Source of the DNA: Granulosicoccus antarcticus IMCC3135
Lineage (GTDB): Bacteria; Pseudomonadota; Gammaproteobacteria; Granulosicoccales; Granulosicoccaceae
Direction of reading: 5' to 3'
Length of the DNA stretch: 64,000 nt
Assembly: GCF_002215215.1 (NCBI RefSeq)
Contig: NZ_CP018632.1
Span: 6,010,501-6,074,500, forward strand
Part shown: piece after piece, positions 55,908 through 64,000 of the stretch
How the letters are laid out: every line of letters starts with the position of its first letter
Position numbering within the stretch: the first letter of the stretch is position 1
The notes under the pieces: model-generated
What the model saw: only the letters and a program-made list of their open reading frames with translations
Told to the model about the DNA's origin: nothing
Database searches by the model: none
Translations under genes and position numbers: made by a program

Positions 55908-57653
55908 TTACCGCAATACGACCGCTTCCAGATGATGCACTCGTAGCTGAACCTGTTGACGATCACGCCAGGTATTCATCTCCAGAGAGTAGACAAGCCT
56001 GACCTCCTCCCCAGGGGAGGCCACAGCAACGCAATTGAAGGCGATCGCATCCACGCTGGCGTGATTCTGCGGGTCTTCCAACGTCAATTTCAGGTGTTTG
56101 CCATCACCCACTTCACGCTGACTGGCGATAATGAAATTCCCGGCAAACAAGGGAGCCTCGAACCCCTGCCCCCACGGCATCAGGTTCTCCAGCAAGCGGG
56201 CATTGTCCAGGTTACGTTCGTCACAATCCAGAGTGCCATCGACCTCATATTCACGCTCGACCAGACGCCCACCCATGGCCTGACGTACGGTTTCTTCAAA
56301 ATAGCCACGAAACAGCTCAAAACTGGCTCGCGGCAGACTCAGGCCGGCAGCCATGGCGTGACCTCCGAACTTTTCTATCATGCCCGGATGAAGAGTCGCG
56401 ATCGATTGCAACACATCGCGGATATGCACGCCTTTGATCGAGCGAGCCGAGCCTTTCAGATTGTCACCATCACCCCCTGCGAAGACGACACAGGGCCGAT
56501 GCAGGCTCTCTTTGATACGCCCGGCCAGAATACCAATGACGCCTTCATGCCAGTCCTCATCCATCAGGCATACCGAGAACGAGTCGTTCTGTTCCAAGCC
56601 GTTGATGTCCATATTCAGCAATTGCTCTTCTGCAGACTCACGCATGTCCTGTTCGATGGTACGGCGCCGCTGGTTCAGATCATTGAGCGAGCTTGCCAGC
56701 GGCATGGCGCTCGATTCTGAAGTGGCCATCAGACAACGCACTCCAACGGACATATCGTCCAGCCTGCCCGCTGCATTCAACCGCGGGCCAATGCCAAAGC
56801 CGATATCCTGCGTTGAGATAGTGGCGGGATCCTTGCCAGCTACCTGCATCAATGCCAGTACACCCGGACGAGTATGAGCGCTTCGAATACGTCGCAAACC
56901 CTGCTCAACCAGTATCCGGTTACAGCGATCCAGCGGCACCACATCGGCAACCGTGCCGATCGCAACCAGATCCAGCAGATCTGCCAGGCGCGCCTTGCCA
57001 TGCGCATCGCCCTGCTCTGCCAGCTGGCGACGCATGGCCAGCAGGACATAGAAAATAACGCCCACACCTGCCAGATTCTTCGCCGGAAAGGTAGAACCAG
57101 GCACATTCGGATTAACGATGGCTGTCGCAAGCGGCAAGATTTCAGGGGCCAGATGATGATCAGTGACAACGACATCAATTCCCCAGTGCCTTGCCGTTTC
57201 AACACCTTCAACCGAGGCAACACCATTATCGACGGTCAGGATCACAGCCGGCTGGTGCAGTTCCTGAGCAACATCGACAATGGCGGGTGACAGGCCGTAG
57301 CCAAACTTGAAACGACTGGGTATGAGAAAATCGATGTGTTCAAAACCCAGCATTCGCAAACCCAGCAAGGCAACGGTGGTGCTCGTCGCACCATCGCAAT
57401 CGTAGTCACCCACTACCAGCAGACGTTCACCCTGATCACGCGCCTGAAGCAGTCGTGTAACCGCCTTGTCGATATCAGGCAACAAGTCTGGTCGCGGCAG
57501 ATCCGCCGGTGAAAAGTCCAGCTCGGCGACATCCGTAACACCGCGTGCCGCCAGCAAGCGATGCACCAATGCATTGGAGTGCAGCACGACCGGCAACTCG
57601 GGCACGGCTCGCTCGATGATGTGAACCGCCAATGCTTTGCTTGTACTGACCAT
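55908..57653 (-). CDS. recJ: Single-stranded-DNA-specific exonuclease RecJ
   Basis: 5'-3' ssDNA exonuclease in recombination and mismatch repair. The 581 residues have the DHH-family motifs VGDYDCDGATST (~81-92), VDNGVAS (~141-147), VTDHHLAPE (DHH 165-167), LAGVGVIFYVLLAM, GTVADVVPL, and the DHHA1 part with SARSIKGVHIRD and KFGGHAMAAGLSL. ATG at 57653 overlaps the previous stop by one base (TAATG). Upstream of prfB, as in many gammaproteobacteria. Confidence 0.96.
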   Translation of the reverse strand: MVSTSKALAVHIIERAVPELPVVLHSNALVHRLLAARGVTDVAELDFSPADLPRPDLLPDIDKAVTRLLQARDQGERLLVVGDYDCDGATSTTVALLGLRMLGFEHIDFLIPSRFKFGYGLSPAIVDVAQELHQPAVILTVDNGVASVEGVETARHWGIDVVVTDHHLAPEILPLATAIVNPNVPGSTFPAKNLAGVGVIFYVLLAMRRQLAEQGDAHGKARLADLLDLVAIGTVADVVPLDRCNRILVEQGLRRIRSAHTRPGVLALMQVAGKDPATISTQDIGFGIGPRLNAAGRLDDMSVGVRCLMATSESSAMPLASSLNDLNQRRRTIEQDMRESAEEQLLNMDINGLEQNDSFSVCLMDEDWHEGVIGILAGRIKESLHRPCVVFAGGDGDNLKGSARSIKGVHIRDVLQSIATLHPGMIEKFGGHAMAAGLSLPRASFELFRGYFEETVRQAMGGRLVEREYEVDGTLDCDERNLDNARLLENLMPWGQGFEAPLFAGNFIIASQREVGDGKHLKLTLEDPQNHASVDAIAFNCVAVASPGEEVRLVYSLEMNTWRDRQQVQLRVHHLEAVVLR

Positions 57654-58741
57654 TACGATCTTCCTGCAAGTCGGTTCCAGAGCTTTCCGGCAGTGACAGC
57701 AAGGCTGTCCCTCAGGCGCTCTGCTGCGGACATTTGCAAGACTCTGGCAGCATGCTCAGCAGATGCAGCGGCAGTGATGGTGTCAGCGTTCATCAACCCT
57801 TGGAAACCGTCTTCATTAAGAATCTTGAGTTCGATAGCATCACCTTGCTTCATTCTGCTCAATAGTGGTGCAAGCCAGTTATCTACCAGTTGGCCTTCTG
57901 CTGCGTCCAGGGCTGGCTCATCATCGCTGAACAGTGCTTGTGCCAGGCGTGTATCAACCAACAGGGAGTGCGGATGAGCAGAGTCTGGACTGTAGGCATC
58001 AAGTGGTTCGCATACCACTCCCAGATAGGCGGCAAGCGCTACCGTGTACTCATCATCGGCATAAAGCCGCAACGACTGTTGTAGCTCAGAGCTAGCGACC
58101 TGACCGGATTGCAGCGCAGCACCGCCCCAGAACCAGACACTATTGATTGGCAGGTAGCCATTTTGTTCGCGTTCAATATTGACCGGATGCGTGTGCAGCA
58201 GCATCTGCAACTCGGTCATCAGGCGCCGCCAGTCGCCCGATGCGTCACCCTCTGGCAGAAAGGCGGATGCATTGCGATAAGCCAGAAACGACGGAGGATA
58301 ACTGGATAGAGCTGTGCCCTCCTTGCCACCCATGAACCAGCGCCCAGCCTCGGTTCGGCCAAAACGCAAACCATCTGCCTGCACAAAATCATTGATTGAT
58401 TTCAGTAGTGCATCCGCCTCGCTTGCCTGCAGGTTCAACTTGTCGACGGGTATCAGAGTTGCGGAATCCCGATCAGCACGAAAGTGGATCGGATCCGCAC
58501 AAACCAGCATATTTTCGAATTCTTGCACGAATGTGCACTCATTCGCACTATGCGAACGACGAAAAAGCTCTGCCGCTGGTAAATGCTGAGCATCCCAGTC
58601 GGAGTGCGCAATCAGTCGCGATAACTGCGCCTGCCAGGGCTCCATGGCATGGCCCTCGCTCCAATGTAGCGCCCCAATTTGTGACGTACGCGGAAAAACC
58701 GGAGCCAACACGGTTACATTGATCTGGGGACTGACCATCAT
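57653..58741 (-). CDS. Conserved protein upstream of recJ (COG4255-like, unknown function)
   Basis: 362 residues. ELQMLLHTHPVN followed by GYLPINSVWFWGGAAL is the mark of a family sometimes labelled cofactor-independent phosphoglycerate mutase-like, though I see no metal-binding residues that would support catalysis. No signal peptide or helices. Two adjacent ATG codons (58741, 58738) compete as start. Its TAA overlaps the recJ ATG (TAATG), so it is translated with recJ. A 12-bp tandem repeat lies directly upstream. Confidence 0.75.
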   Translation of the reverse strand: MMVSPQINVTVLAPVFPRTSQIGALHWSEGHAMEPWQAQLSRLIAHSDWDAQHLPAAELFRRSHSANECTFVQEFENMLVCADPIHFRADRDSATLIPVDKLNLQASEADALLKSINDFVQADGLRFGRTEAGRWFMGGKEGTALSSYPPSFLAYRNASAFLPEGDASGDWRRLMTELQMLLHTHPVNIEREQNGYLPINSVWFWGGAALQSGQVASSELQQSLRLYADDEYTVALAAYLGVVCEPLDAYSPDSAHPHSLLVDTRLAQALFSDDEPALDAAEGQLVDNWLAPLLSRMKQGDAIELKILNEDGFQGLMNADTITAAASAEHAARVLQMSAAERLRDSLAVTAGKLWNRLAGRS

Positions 58742-58745
58742 CAGA

Positions 58746-58781
58746 AACTCTCGGAGGAACTCTCGGGGGAACTCTCAGCAG
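58746..58781 (-). repeat. Three-copy 12-bp tandem repeat before the COG4255-like gene
   Basis: Plus-strand units AACTCTCGGAGG, AACTCTCGGGGG, AACTCTCAGCAG in tandem (58746-58757, 58758-58769, 58770-58781). On the transcript this places repeated CGAGAGTT just 5' of the start codon, where the ribosome site should be. Copy number could affect translation of the downstream operon. Confidence 0.6.
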
Positions 58782-58925
58782 ACTCTGCACTCACAAACTG
58801 GCAATACTGCTGTGTGTGGAACCTGTTTGCACTACCGGTGGAATCCGATATAGCTGACTATTCTACGCTGCTAGTACCAACAGCCACCAATAGTCAGTCT
58901 CACCTTCGAGAGTGTTTGAACAAGA

Positions 58926-61058
58926 ATGCAGAACCGCAAGCTACTTATCTCAGTCCTGGTCATTTTAGTGGCAGGTTTTTTCTTTTTCGATATCGGGCGG
59001 TTTTTCAGCCTCGAGTATCTGAAAAACGAACAGGCGGCACTGGCTACATTCTATGAGCAACAGCCACTACTGGTCATAGCCATTTTCTTCTTTGGCTATA
59101 TTGCAGTGACAGCACTGTCACTGCCGGGCGCCGCCATTCTGACTTTGGCAGCCGGGGCTCAATTCGGTCTGCTCACAGGCACCGTGATTGTCTCCTTCGC
59201 CTCGACCATTGGAGCCACTCTTGCATTTTTAGTGTCACGCTACCTGCTTAGAGACACGATTGAGAGCCGTTTTGGCGACAAACTCAAGACCTTCAATCGA
59301 AACATCGAAAAGGACGGCGCTTTCTATCTGTTCACAGTACGCCTGGTCCCCGTCTTCCCCTTCTTTCTAGTGAACCTTGTCATGGGACTCACGCCACTGA
59401 AAACCGGTGTTTTTTACATCGTAAGCCAGATCGGCATGCTCGCAGGAACACTCGTATTCGTTAACGCCGGCACACAATTGGCGAAAATCGACAGCCTGAG
59501 CGGCATATTGTCTCCGGGCCTGATTTTCTCCTTTGCTTTGTTAGGCATTTTTCCACTTGTTGCAAAAAAGGTAATCGACATGATCAAGGCCGGCAAACGG
59601 TTTGAAGGCTATACCAAACCGCAGAAATTCGACCAGGACATCGTAGTACTGGGAGCCGGCTCAGGCGGACTCGTAAGTGCCTATATAGGCGCCGTGGTCA
59701 AGGCCAAGGTGACGCTGATTGAAAAAGCTCAGATGGGCGGTGACTGTCTCAACACCGGCTGTGTGCCTTCCAAGGCGCTGATCCGCAGTGGCAAACTGAT
59801 GCACAACATCAAGAACAGCGAAAAATACGGCATCCAGAATGCCAGTGGCGAGGTCGATTTCGCCAAGACCATGCAGCGTGTTCACGATGTCATTGCCAAA
59901 ATCGAACCTCACGACTCGGTCGAGCGTTATTCCAGCCTGGGTGTCAATGTGATTCAAGGCGAAGGCCGTATCACATCCCCGTGGACTGTCGAGGTCAACG
60001 GCCAGACTCTAACGACACGCAACATCATCATCGCTACCGGTGGTTCACCGTTTGTGCCTCCCATTCCGGGCCTGGACAAGGTGAACTATCTGACATCACA
60101 CAACCTCTGGGAGCTGAAAACTCATCCCAAGCGCCTGGTTGTTCTTGGTGGCGGCCCTATCGGTTGCGAACTGACACAGTCATTCCGACGACTCGGCAGT
60201 GAAGTGGTACAGGTTGAACAGGCCCCACAAATCATGGGTCGTGAGGATCCGGACGTGGCCGAAATGATTCGTCAGCGATTTGTGAACGAAGGCGTGCAGG
60301 TGATGGTCAACACCAAGGCGGTGTCTGTGGAGCTCAACGGCGACGAGAAATCACTGGTGTGCGAAGCTAATGGCGAAACCATCAAGGTCCCGTTTGATGA
60401 AATCATCATCGCTGTCGGGCGCAAGGCCAACACCTCCGGGTTCGGTCTTGAAGAGCTGAAAATCAGTCTCAACAAGAACGGCACAGTTGCCACCAATGAG
60501 TATCTGCAAACCGACTTCCCGAACATCTATGCAGTCGGTGATGTAGCTGGCCCTTACCAGTTCACCCATGTCGCCGCTCATCAGGCCTGGTATGCAGCTG
60601 TCAACTCCCTGTTCGGCATGTTCAAGAAGTTTCGAGCCGACTACCGGGTCATTCCCTGGGCAACTTTCACCGATCCGGAGGTTGCTCGTGTAGGACTGAA
60701 CGAGTCCGACGCTAAAGAGCAGAATATTGCCTACGAACTGACCACTTACGGTATCGACGATCTGGACAGAGCCATTGCCGACAGTAGCGATTATGGTGTC
60801 GTAAAAGTCCTGACCAAACCGGGTAAAGACAAAATTCTGGGCGTCACGATTGTCGGTGAACACGCTGGCGACCTGATTGCCGAATATGTACTGGCCATGA
60901 AACACGGCTTGGGGCTGAACAAGATTCTTGGCACCATACACATCTACCCCACCCTCTCAGAGGCCAATAAATACGCGGCAGGCGAGTGGAAACGAGCCCA
61001 CCAACCTGAAAAGCTGCTGGCCTGGGTTGAAAAGTTTCACACCTGGCGTCGAGGCTGA
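58926..61058 (+). CDS. TVP38/TMEM64 (DedA-like) membrane domain fused to a pyridine nucleotide-disulfide reductase
   Basis: 710 residues. N-terminal ~225: SNARE-associated/VTT domain with helices at ~5-25, 47-70, 72-104, 133-155, 160-180, 197-216 and the conserved LSLPGAAILTLAAGAQFG. C-terminal ~235-710: FAD GAGSGGL (243-249), redox pair C274/C279 (GGDCLNTGCVPSKAL), NADH site VVLGGGPIGCEL, ALTPO-like YAVGDVAGPYQFTH, and dimerisation HIYPTLSEAN. It lacks an N-terminal HMA domain or C-terminal Cys pair, so mercuric reduction is unlikely; a membrane-tethered disulfide or quinone reductase is more plausible. ATG at 58926. Confidence 0.9.
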   Translation: MQNRKLLISVLVILVAGFFFFDIGRFFSLEYLKNEQAALATFYEQQPLLVIAIFFFGYIAVTALSLPGAAILTLAAGAQFGLLTGTVIVSFASTIGATLAFLVSRYLLRDTIESRFGDKLKTFNRNIEKDGAFYLFTVRLVPVFPFFLVNLVMGLTPLKTGVFYIVSQIGMLAGTLVFVNAGTQLAKIDSLSGILSPGLIFSFALLGIFPLVAKKVIDMIKAGKRFEGYTKPQKFDQDIVVLGAGSGGLVSAYIGAVVKAKVTLIEKAQMGGDCLNTGCVPSKALIRSGKLMHNIKNSEKYGIQNASGEVDFAKTMQRVHDVIAKIEPHDSVERYSSLGVNVIQGEGRITSPWTVEVNGQTLTTRNIIIATGGSPFVPPIPGLDKVNYLTSHNLWELKTHPKRLVVLGGGPIGCELTQSFRRLGSEVVQVEQAPQIMGREDPDVAEMIRQRFVNEGVQVMVNTKAVSVELNGDEKSLVCEANGETIKVPFDEIIIAVGRKANTSGFGLEELKISLNKNGTVATNEYLQTDFPNIYAVGDVAGPYQFTHVAAHQAWYAAVNSLFGMFKKFRADYRVIPWATFTDPEVARVGLNESDAKEQNIAYELTTYGIDDLDRAIADSSDYGVVKVLTKPGKDKILGVTIVGEHAGDLIAEYVLAMKHGLGLNKILGTIHIYPTLSEANKYAAGEWKRAHQPEKLLAWVEKFHTWRRG

Positions 61059-61071
61059 ATTTAGCAAGTTA

Positions 61072-61102
61072 CTCTGGATCTGTTCAATTCAAGGATCCAG
61101 AG
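61072..61102 (+). terminator. Hairpin after the DedA-reductase gene
   Basis: CTCTGGATC-13 nt-GATCCAGAG, a perfect 9-bp stem beginning 13 bp after the stop codon, followed by GGTTTGCTC with only a short T-run. Probable terminator for the plus-strand gene. Confidence 0.55.
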
Positions 61103-61220
61103 GGTTTGCTCATGGAAATTCCCAATCTCGACAGCAAGTCGTTGACCCTAATGCGGACTTGATTGACTGCAATCTGGGCATGATTGACGGCTCATTCCCT
61201 GACACCTTCAAGTCGCCCAC

Positions 61221-61259
61221 AAAAAAGGCGGCTGATAGTTTTCACTATCAGCCGCCTTT
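61221..61259 (-). terminator. Strong rho-independent terminator of the GH16 gene
   Basis: AAAGGCGGCTGATAGT-TTTC-ACTATCAGCCGCCTTT: a 16-bp perfect stem with a 4-nt loop (61224-61259); on the minus strand it is followed by six T (61226-61221). About 70 bp beyond the GH16 stop. Textbook intrinsic terminator. Confidence 0.92.
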
Positions 61260-61282
61260 CGACGCAACCCTTTCCAAGAAAG

Positions 61283-61303
61283 GCCGTTGACTAAGTCAAC
61301 GGC
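61283..61303 (-). terminator. Second hairpin 3' of the GH16 gene
   Basis: GCCGTTGACT-A-AGTCAACGGC, a 21-bp inverted repeat lying 26 bp beyond the GH16 stop and before the stronger terminator. It has no T-run; it may stabilise the 3' end of the mRNA or be a protein site. Confidence 0.55.
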
Positions 61304-61328
61304 TCTAGTTCTTGGTAATCGTTGCTTT

Positions 61329-63065
61329 TTACTGCTTCTTGTAGACGCGAACGTAGTCGATCTCAAGTGCAGGATTGGAGAACTCAACCAGATCATTGGC
61401 ATTAGGGTAACGATTGTTGGAATCACGTCCCAGACCACCCGAGTTAGCTGGGAAGTTGGTCCAGTTACCACCCATGGCCAGGTTGAGCATGACGTACAGT
61501 TCTTCGAAGTTTGCCTCGTTGTTGACCATTCGACTTGTCTCTACGCCATCGATGTACCAAACGACAGTGCCTGGAGTCCAGTCAACAGCATAGACATGAT
61601 AGTCCTCGCTGTAGTCTTTACCGGTGTACACCTGACCACTGGGAGAAGGCTTGATGAAGTTGGCATCACCGCTGTAGGTTGCAGTCACGTTCTTGAAATA
61701 ATGGAATGAATTGTAGATATACCAAGGTGCATGACCCAGGTTTTCCATGATGTCGATTTCAGTACGCTGTGTACCTTCCCATGCACGGTTTTCATGGAAC
61801 AGCCAGAAAGCCGGGAATGTACCTACATGACTTGGAATCTTGATTCGAGCTTCAAAGTAGCCGTACTTCTGGCTGAACTTCTCATGTGTTGAGATTGCGC
61901 CGGAAAGGAAGGTCTGCTGTGCAGACATTTCGTCCAGAGAACCGTAAGTACGCTTGTTGGTATTGGTCTGCAAAGGATTCTTGGCGGCACGAATAGAAAG
62001 CGTTGAGCCATTGAACTGGAAAGGATTATAAACCGGGACCACTTTCTCGGTATGTGCAGAATCGGGACTGAGCACGTTGACATAGAACTGATCTTCGCCA
62101 TTGATGACGCGATATTCGTAACGCTCGCCATTGAACTCACCGTCCCAACGCAGCTGCGAATGCCAACGGTAAGGGTTCAGAGCAGTACCGTTGAACTCAT
62201 CACTGAAAACCAGCTCGTAGCCACTCTTCTGTGATGTTTCCGAATAATTGTATGAAGCCGGGTCGATCAGGCTTTGCACACTGGATGCACTCTCGTCGCC
62301 CACTATCTGTTCCGGTGGTGGCGCAGTAGAGTCACTCAAGAGAACGCCGCTGCTGCTTCTGCCGTTTCCAAGAGTTGTTACATTGGCCTTGAAGGTCTCT
62401 GACTGAACAGATTTGAGGCCATTGGCGTCAACCGCCTTGACTGTCAGTGAATGCTCGCCAACCCAGAGGTTGCTGCTGGTATATAGCAATTCTGAAGTTT
62501 CGCCAGCATAAGCACCATCAACGGTGACTTCGTAAGTGCTGGCGCCCTCTACGCTGCCCCAGCTCCAGACGATCGAGCCATTACCGTCTTCGGTGCCACG
62601 ACCATCACCAGGAGCTGTAAAGCCACTGCTAGCGTTGCGTGAGACGGGTACCACACTGTTGTTGTTGCTGCTGGCTGCCTGCTGAGTTCCACCAATGACA
62701 GTACTGCGGCTGACAGATGAGGCGTTGAACTGGCTATTGACAGTGATCTTGACCGTATTGGTGCTCACTGAAGAGGTGCCGTTGGCTTCGATCGCACGCA
62801 CTTGCATGGAGTGATCGCCCTGCCAGAGGTTACGACTGAAATATTGAGGATCTCGAGTAATACCCTCGTAGTTACCGTCGATGGAGATCTCATAGTGAGC
62901 AGCACCAGGAACACTGGCCCACTCCCATTTGACAGTAGATTGGGCTACCTCAGTACCGCGAGGATCCTGTGGGGCATCGATAGCGTAAGCCACGGAAGTT
63001 GTGAGTCCTGAACCTACCAGAACAAGCAACATGCACGACCTAATTACAAAGTTATTACTGGTCAT
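61329..63065 (-). CDS. Secreted glycoside hydrolase family 16 protein with two FN3-like modules
   Basis: 578 residues. Signal peptide (~1-28, AYA-ID). Two related ~85-residue beta modules (~30-112 and ~150-232; each begins RGTE and contains W-WASVPGAAHYE/W-WGSVEGASTYE, then NLWxGxHSxxVxAxxANG), joined by Ser/Asn linkers. GH16 catalytic domain at ~283-578 with EIDIME (nucleophile E436, D438, acid/base E441), the beta-bulge form seen in laminarinases, agarases and carrageenases. Likely cleaves a marine polysaccharide (laminarin, agar or similar); which one cannot be told. ATG at 63065; followed by strong terminators, so monocistronic. Confidence 0.93.
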   Translation of the reverse strand: MTSNNFVIRSCMLLVLVGSGLTTSVAYAIDAPQDPRGTEVAQSTVKWEWASVPGAAHYEISIDGNYEGITRDPQYFSRNLWQGDHSMQVRAIEANGTSSVSTNTVKITVNSQFNASSVSRSTVIGGTQQAASSNNNSVVPVSRNASSGFTAPGDGRGTEDGNGSIVWSWGSVEGASTYEVTVDGAYAGETSELLYTSSNLWVGEHSLTVKAVDANGLKSVQSETFKANVTTLGNGRSSSGVLLSDSTAPPPEQIVGDESASSVQSLIDPASYNYSETSQKSGYELVFSDEFNGTALNPYRWHSQLRWDGEFNGERYEYRVINGEDQFYVNVLSPDSAHTEKVVPVYNPFQFNGSTLSIRAAKNPLQTNTNKRTYGSLDEMSAQQTFLSGAISTHEKFSQKYGYFEARIKIPSHVGTFPAFWLFHENRAWEGTQRTEIDIMENLGHAPWYIYNSFHYFKNVTATYSGDANFIKPSPSGQVYTGKDYSEDYHVYAVDWTPGTVVWYIDGVETSRMVNNEANFEELYVMLNLAMGGNWTNFPANSGGLGRDSNNRYPNANDLVEFSNPALEIDYVRVYKKQ

Positions 63066-63535
63066 CGTTTATCGTCTAAATTCTCATCAGCACTATGCGC
63101 TTCAAGGGAGGTCCTACCTTGGCCCCCTGAAGACAATAAATGCCTTGGTGTAATTAGCAGAAACCATTTGCGCTTGAAAATCCTCTCGCGGCAAACGGCT
63201 TACAACGTATGAAGTAAAGTAGTTTCGAGCTGCCCCAGACTTAGGTCTCGGTACTGCACACACATGAAATATCCACTACAGATTAAAAGTCTACGGGAAA
63301 ACTACCGTAAACCCGGCCAAACCTTGCCTGTAATTCGTGAGGATTTGGACATGATAGAAGGGCAAAAAGGGGCCAAAAGGCCCATGCCAATAGCATTGAC
63401 AATCAGGAATAAGTCTTATTCTTGACTAAATGGCAAGGATAAAGTCATTACTGAATTGGTGCTACATCAGGCTTAAACTATAAAAAATAGTAATATAAAT
63501 CACTATTTTAACGGTAAAATTTCTTTTATTCAAGC
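63066..63535. other. 470-bp intergenic region upstream of GH16, no gene seen
   Basis: Should carry the GH16 promoter and leader. I looked for a c-di-GMP-type riboswitch in the leader and did not find its conserved core. It contains the terminator of the EAL gene (63364-63383) and a 15-bp inverted repeat GAATAAG-T-CTTATTC at 63407-63421. No convincing ORF on either strand. Confidence 0.5.
63364..63383 (-). terminator. Rho-independent terminator of the EAL gene
   Basis: Minus strand GGGCC-TTTT-GGCCC-C-TTTTT: a short GC-only stem followed by five T, about 150 bp beyond the EAL gene stop and in its direction of transcription. Confidence 0.7.
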
Positions 63536-64000
63536 TCAGGAAATTAATTCTGGCTCACCCAAATGGAAACCCTGGCCAAAGTCAATACCTATTTCCCTAA
63601 CAGCATCCAGCAGCTGTGGTGACTCGATAAATTCGGCAACGGTGCGTTTTCCGAGCGATTTGCTGATATCGCTGATGGCTTTTACCAGGGTGAAATCAGT
63701 CTCGTCATCCAGAATATCCTTGATCAACAAACCGTCTATTTTCAGAAAATCGACGGGTAATTTTCTAAGATAGGCAAAGGAGGACAAACCTGAGCCGAAG
63801 TCGTCAATACCGAAACGGCAACCAATTGCAGACAGCTCATGCATGAAGGCGCTGACCTTTGACAGATTGGTTATGGCGGCAGTTTCGGCAATTTCGAAAC
63901 ACAGCTTACTGGCCGGCACTGGACTGCTGGCAATTGACTTGACCAGTCGCTGGCAAAACTGCGCATCCGTGAAGGAGCCTGCTGACAAGTTGATGGAGAC
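63536..64000 (-). CDS. EAL-domain protein, C-terminal part (5' end outside window)
   Basis: The last 155 codons of a gene entering from the right; the frame is open to base 64000 (VSINLSAGSFTD), so the TTG at 63988 is not a start. Carries the second half of an EAL phosphodiesterase domain: NLSAGSF, FEIAETAAI (ELTE equivalent), DDFGSGLSSFAYL, KIDGLLIKD, AEFIES (where E-GxE is usual) and GQGFHLGEP at the C-terminus. The EAL motif itself lies outside. These residues suggest an active c-di-GMP phosphodiesterase; AEFIES is a modest deviation. Confidence 0.9.
   Translation of the reverse strand, partial: VSINLSAGSFTDAQFCQRLVKSIASSPVPASKLCFEIAETAAITNLSKVSAFMHELSAIGCRFGIDDFGSGLSSFAYLRKLPVDFLKIDGLLIKDILDDETDFTLVKAISDISKSLGKRTVAEFIESPQLLDAVREIGIDFGQGFHLGEPELIS

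Noticed and set aside
63066-63300. Possible c-di-GMP riboswitch in the GH16 leader
   Set aside because: Purine-rich patches were checked on the minus strand but the conserved GEMM core (GGGCAAA..., tetraloop and receptor) is not there.

Overview
This 64 kb window reads as chromosome from a marine-type gammaproteobacterium. The gene orders leuCD-leuB-asd-fimV-truA-trpFBA, recJ-prfB-lysS and ybbP/ybbA next to tesA are all gammaproteobacterial. A choline sulfatase and a secreted GH16 glucanase suit a marine or algal-polymer lifestyle. A Granulosicoccus-like bacterium is my impression only. I found no rRNA, tRNA, CRISPR array, phage or insertion sequence.

Layout. (1) 1-11757, all minus: a biosynthetic block transcribed leuC, leuD, a GST-like gene, leuB, asd, fimV, truA, trpF, trpB, trpA (trpA is cut by the left edge). 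Many junctions are 4-bp ATGA/GTGA overlaps. (2) 11868-14636: a LysR regulator divergent from leuC, methionine aminopeptidase, and an orphan GIY-YIG protein. (3) 14989-33381, all minus: the most unusual part. In transcription order it has a GAF-like/HlyD membrane-fusion protein, a PqqD-like/M50 metalloprotease/HlyD protein, a ~3150-residue LEPR-motif/DUF4347 giant surface protein with a 13-copy 112-residue repeat array, a hybrid histidine kinase with two Hpt domains, and a REC-GGDEF-EAL response regulator. Overlaps and a 1-bp gap tie these genes together. I read the block as one unit that exports or processes a giant envelope protein and couples it to c-di-GMP signalling. (4) 33617-41000: catabolic genes: an FAD oxidase with a divergent GntR regulator, choline sulfatase (betC) with a divergent LysR regulator, kynureninase, tryptophan 2,3-dioxygenase and a small membrane protein. 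(5) 41042-50xxx: a double-DUF302 lipoprotein, an SSB-like DUF3127 protein, aroC, relA, the YbbP/YbbA transporter and tesA. (6) 50150-58741: an alpha/beta-hydrolase-OsmC fusion, a two-gene ABC-2 transporter, lysS, prfB with its programmed +1 frameshift, recJ and a conserved protein of unknown function. (7) 58926-64000: a TVP38/DedA-pyridine nucleotide-disulfide reductase fusion, a secreted GH16 hydrolase with strong terminators, and the C-terminal part of an EAL-domain protein cut by the right edge.

Metabolic links: aroC and trpFBA make chorismate and tryptophan, while kynA and kynU break tryptophan down to anthranilate (no kynB formamidase is in the window). leuBCD and asd serve leucine and aspartate-family synthesis. 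Two c-di-GMP proteins (the REC-GGDEF-EAL protein and the partial EAL protein) lie in the window; the first is tied by operon structure to the giant surface protein. Start codons were chosen by ribosome-binding sites and overlaps, and several differ from the longest open frame.
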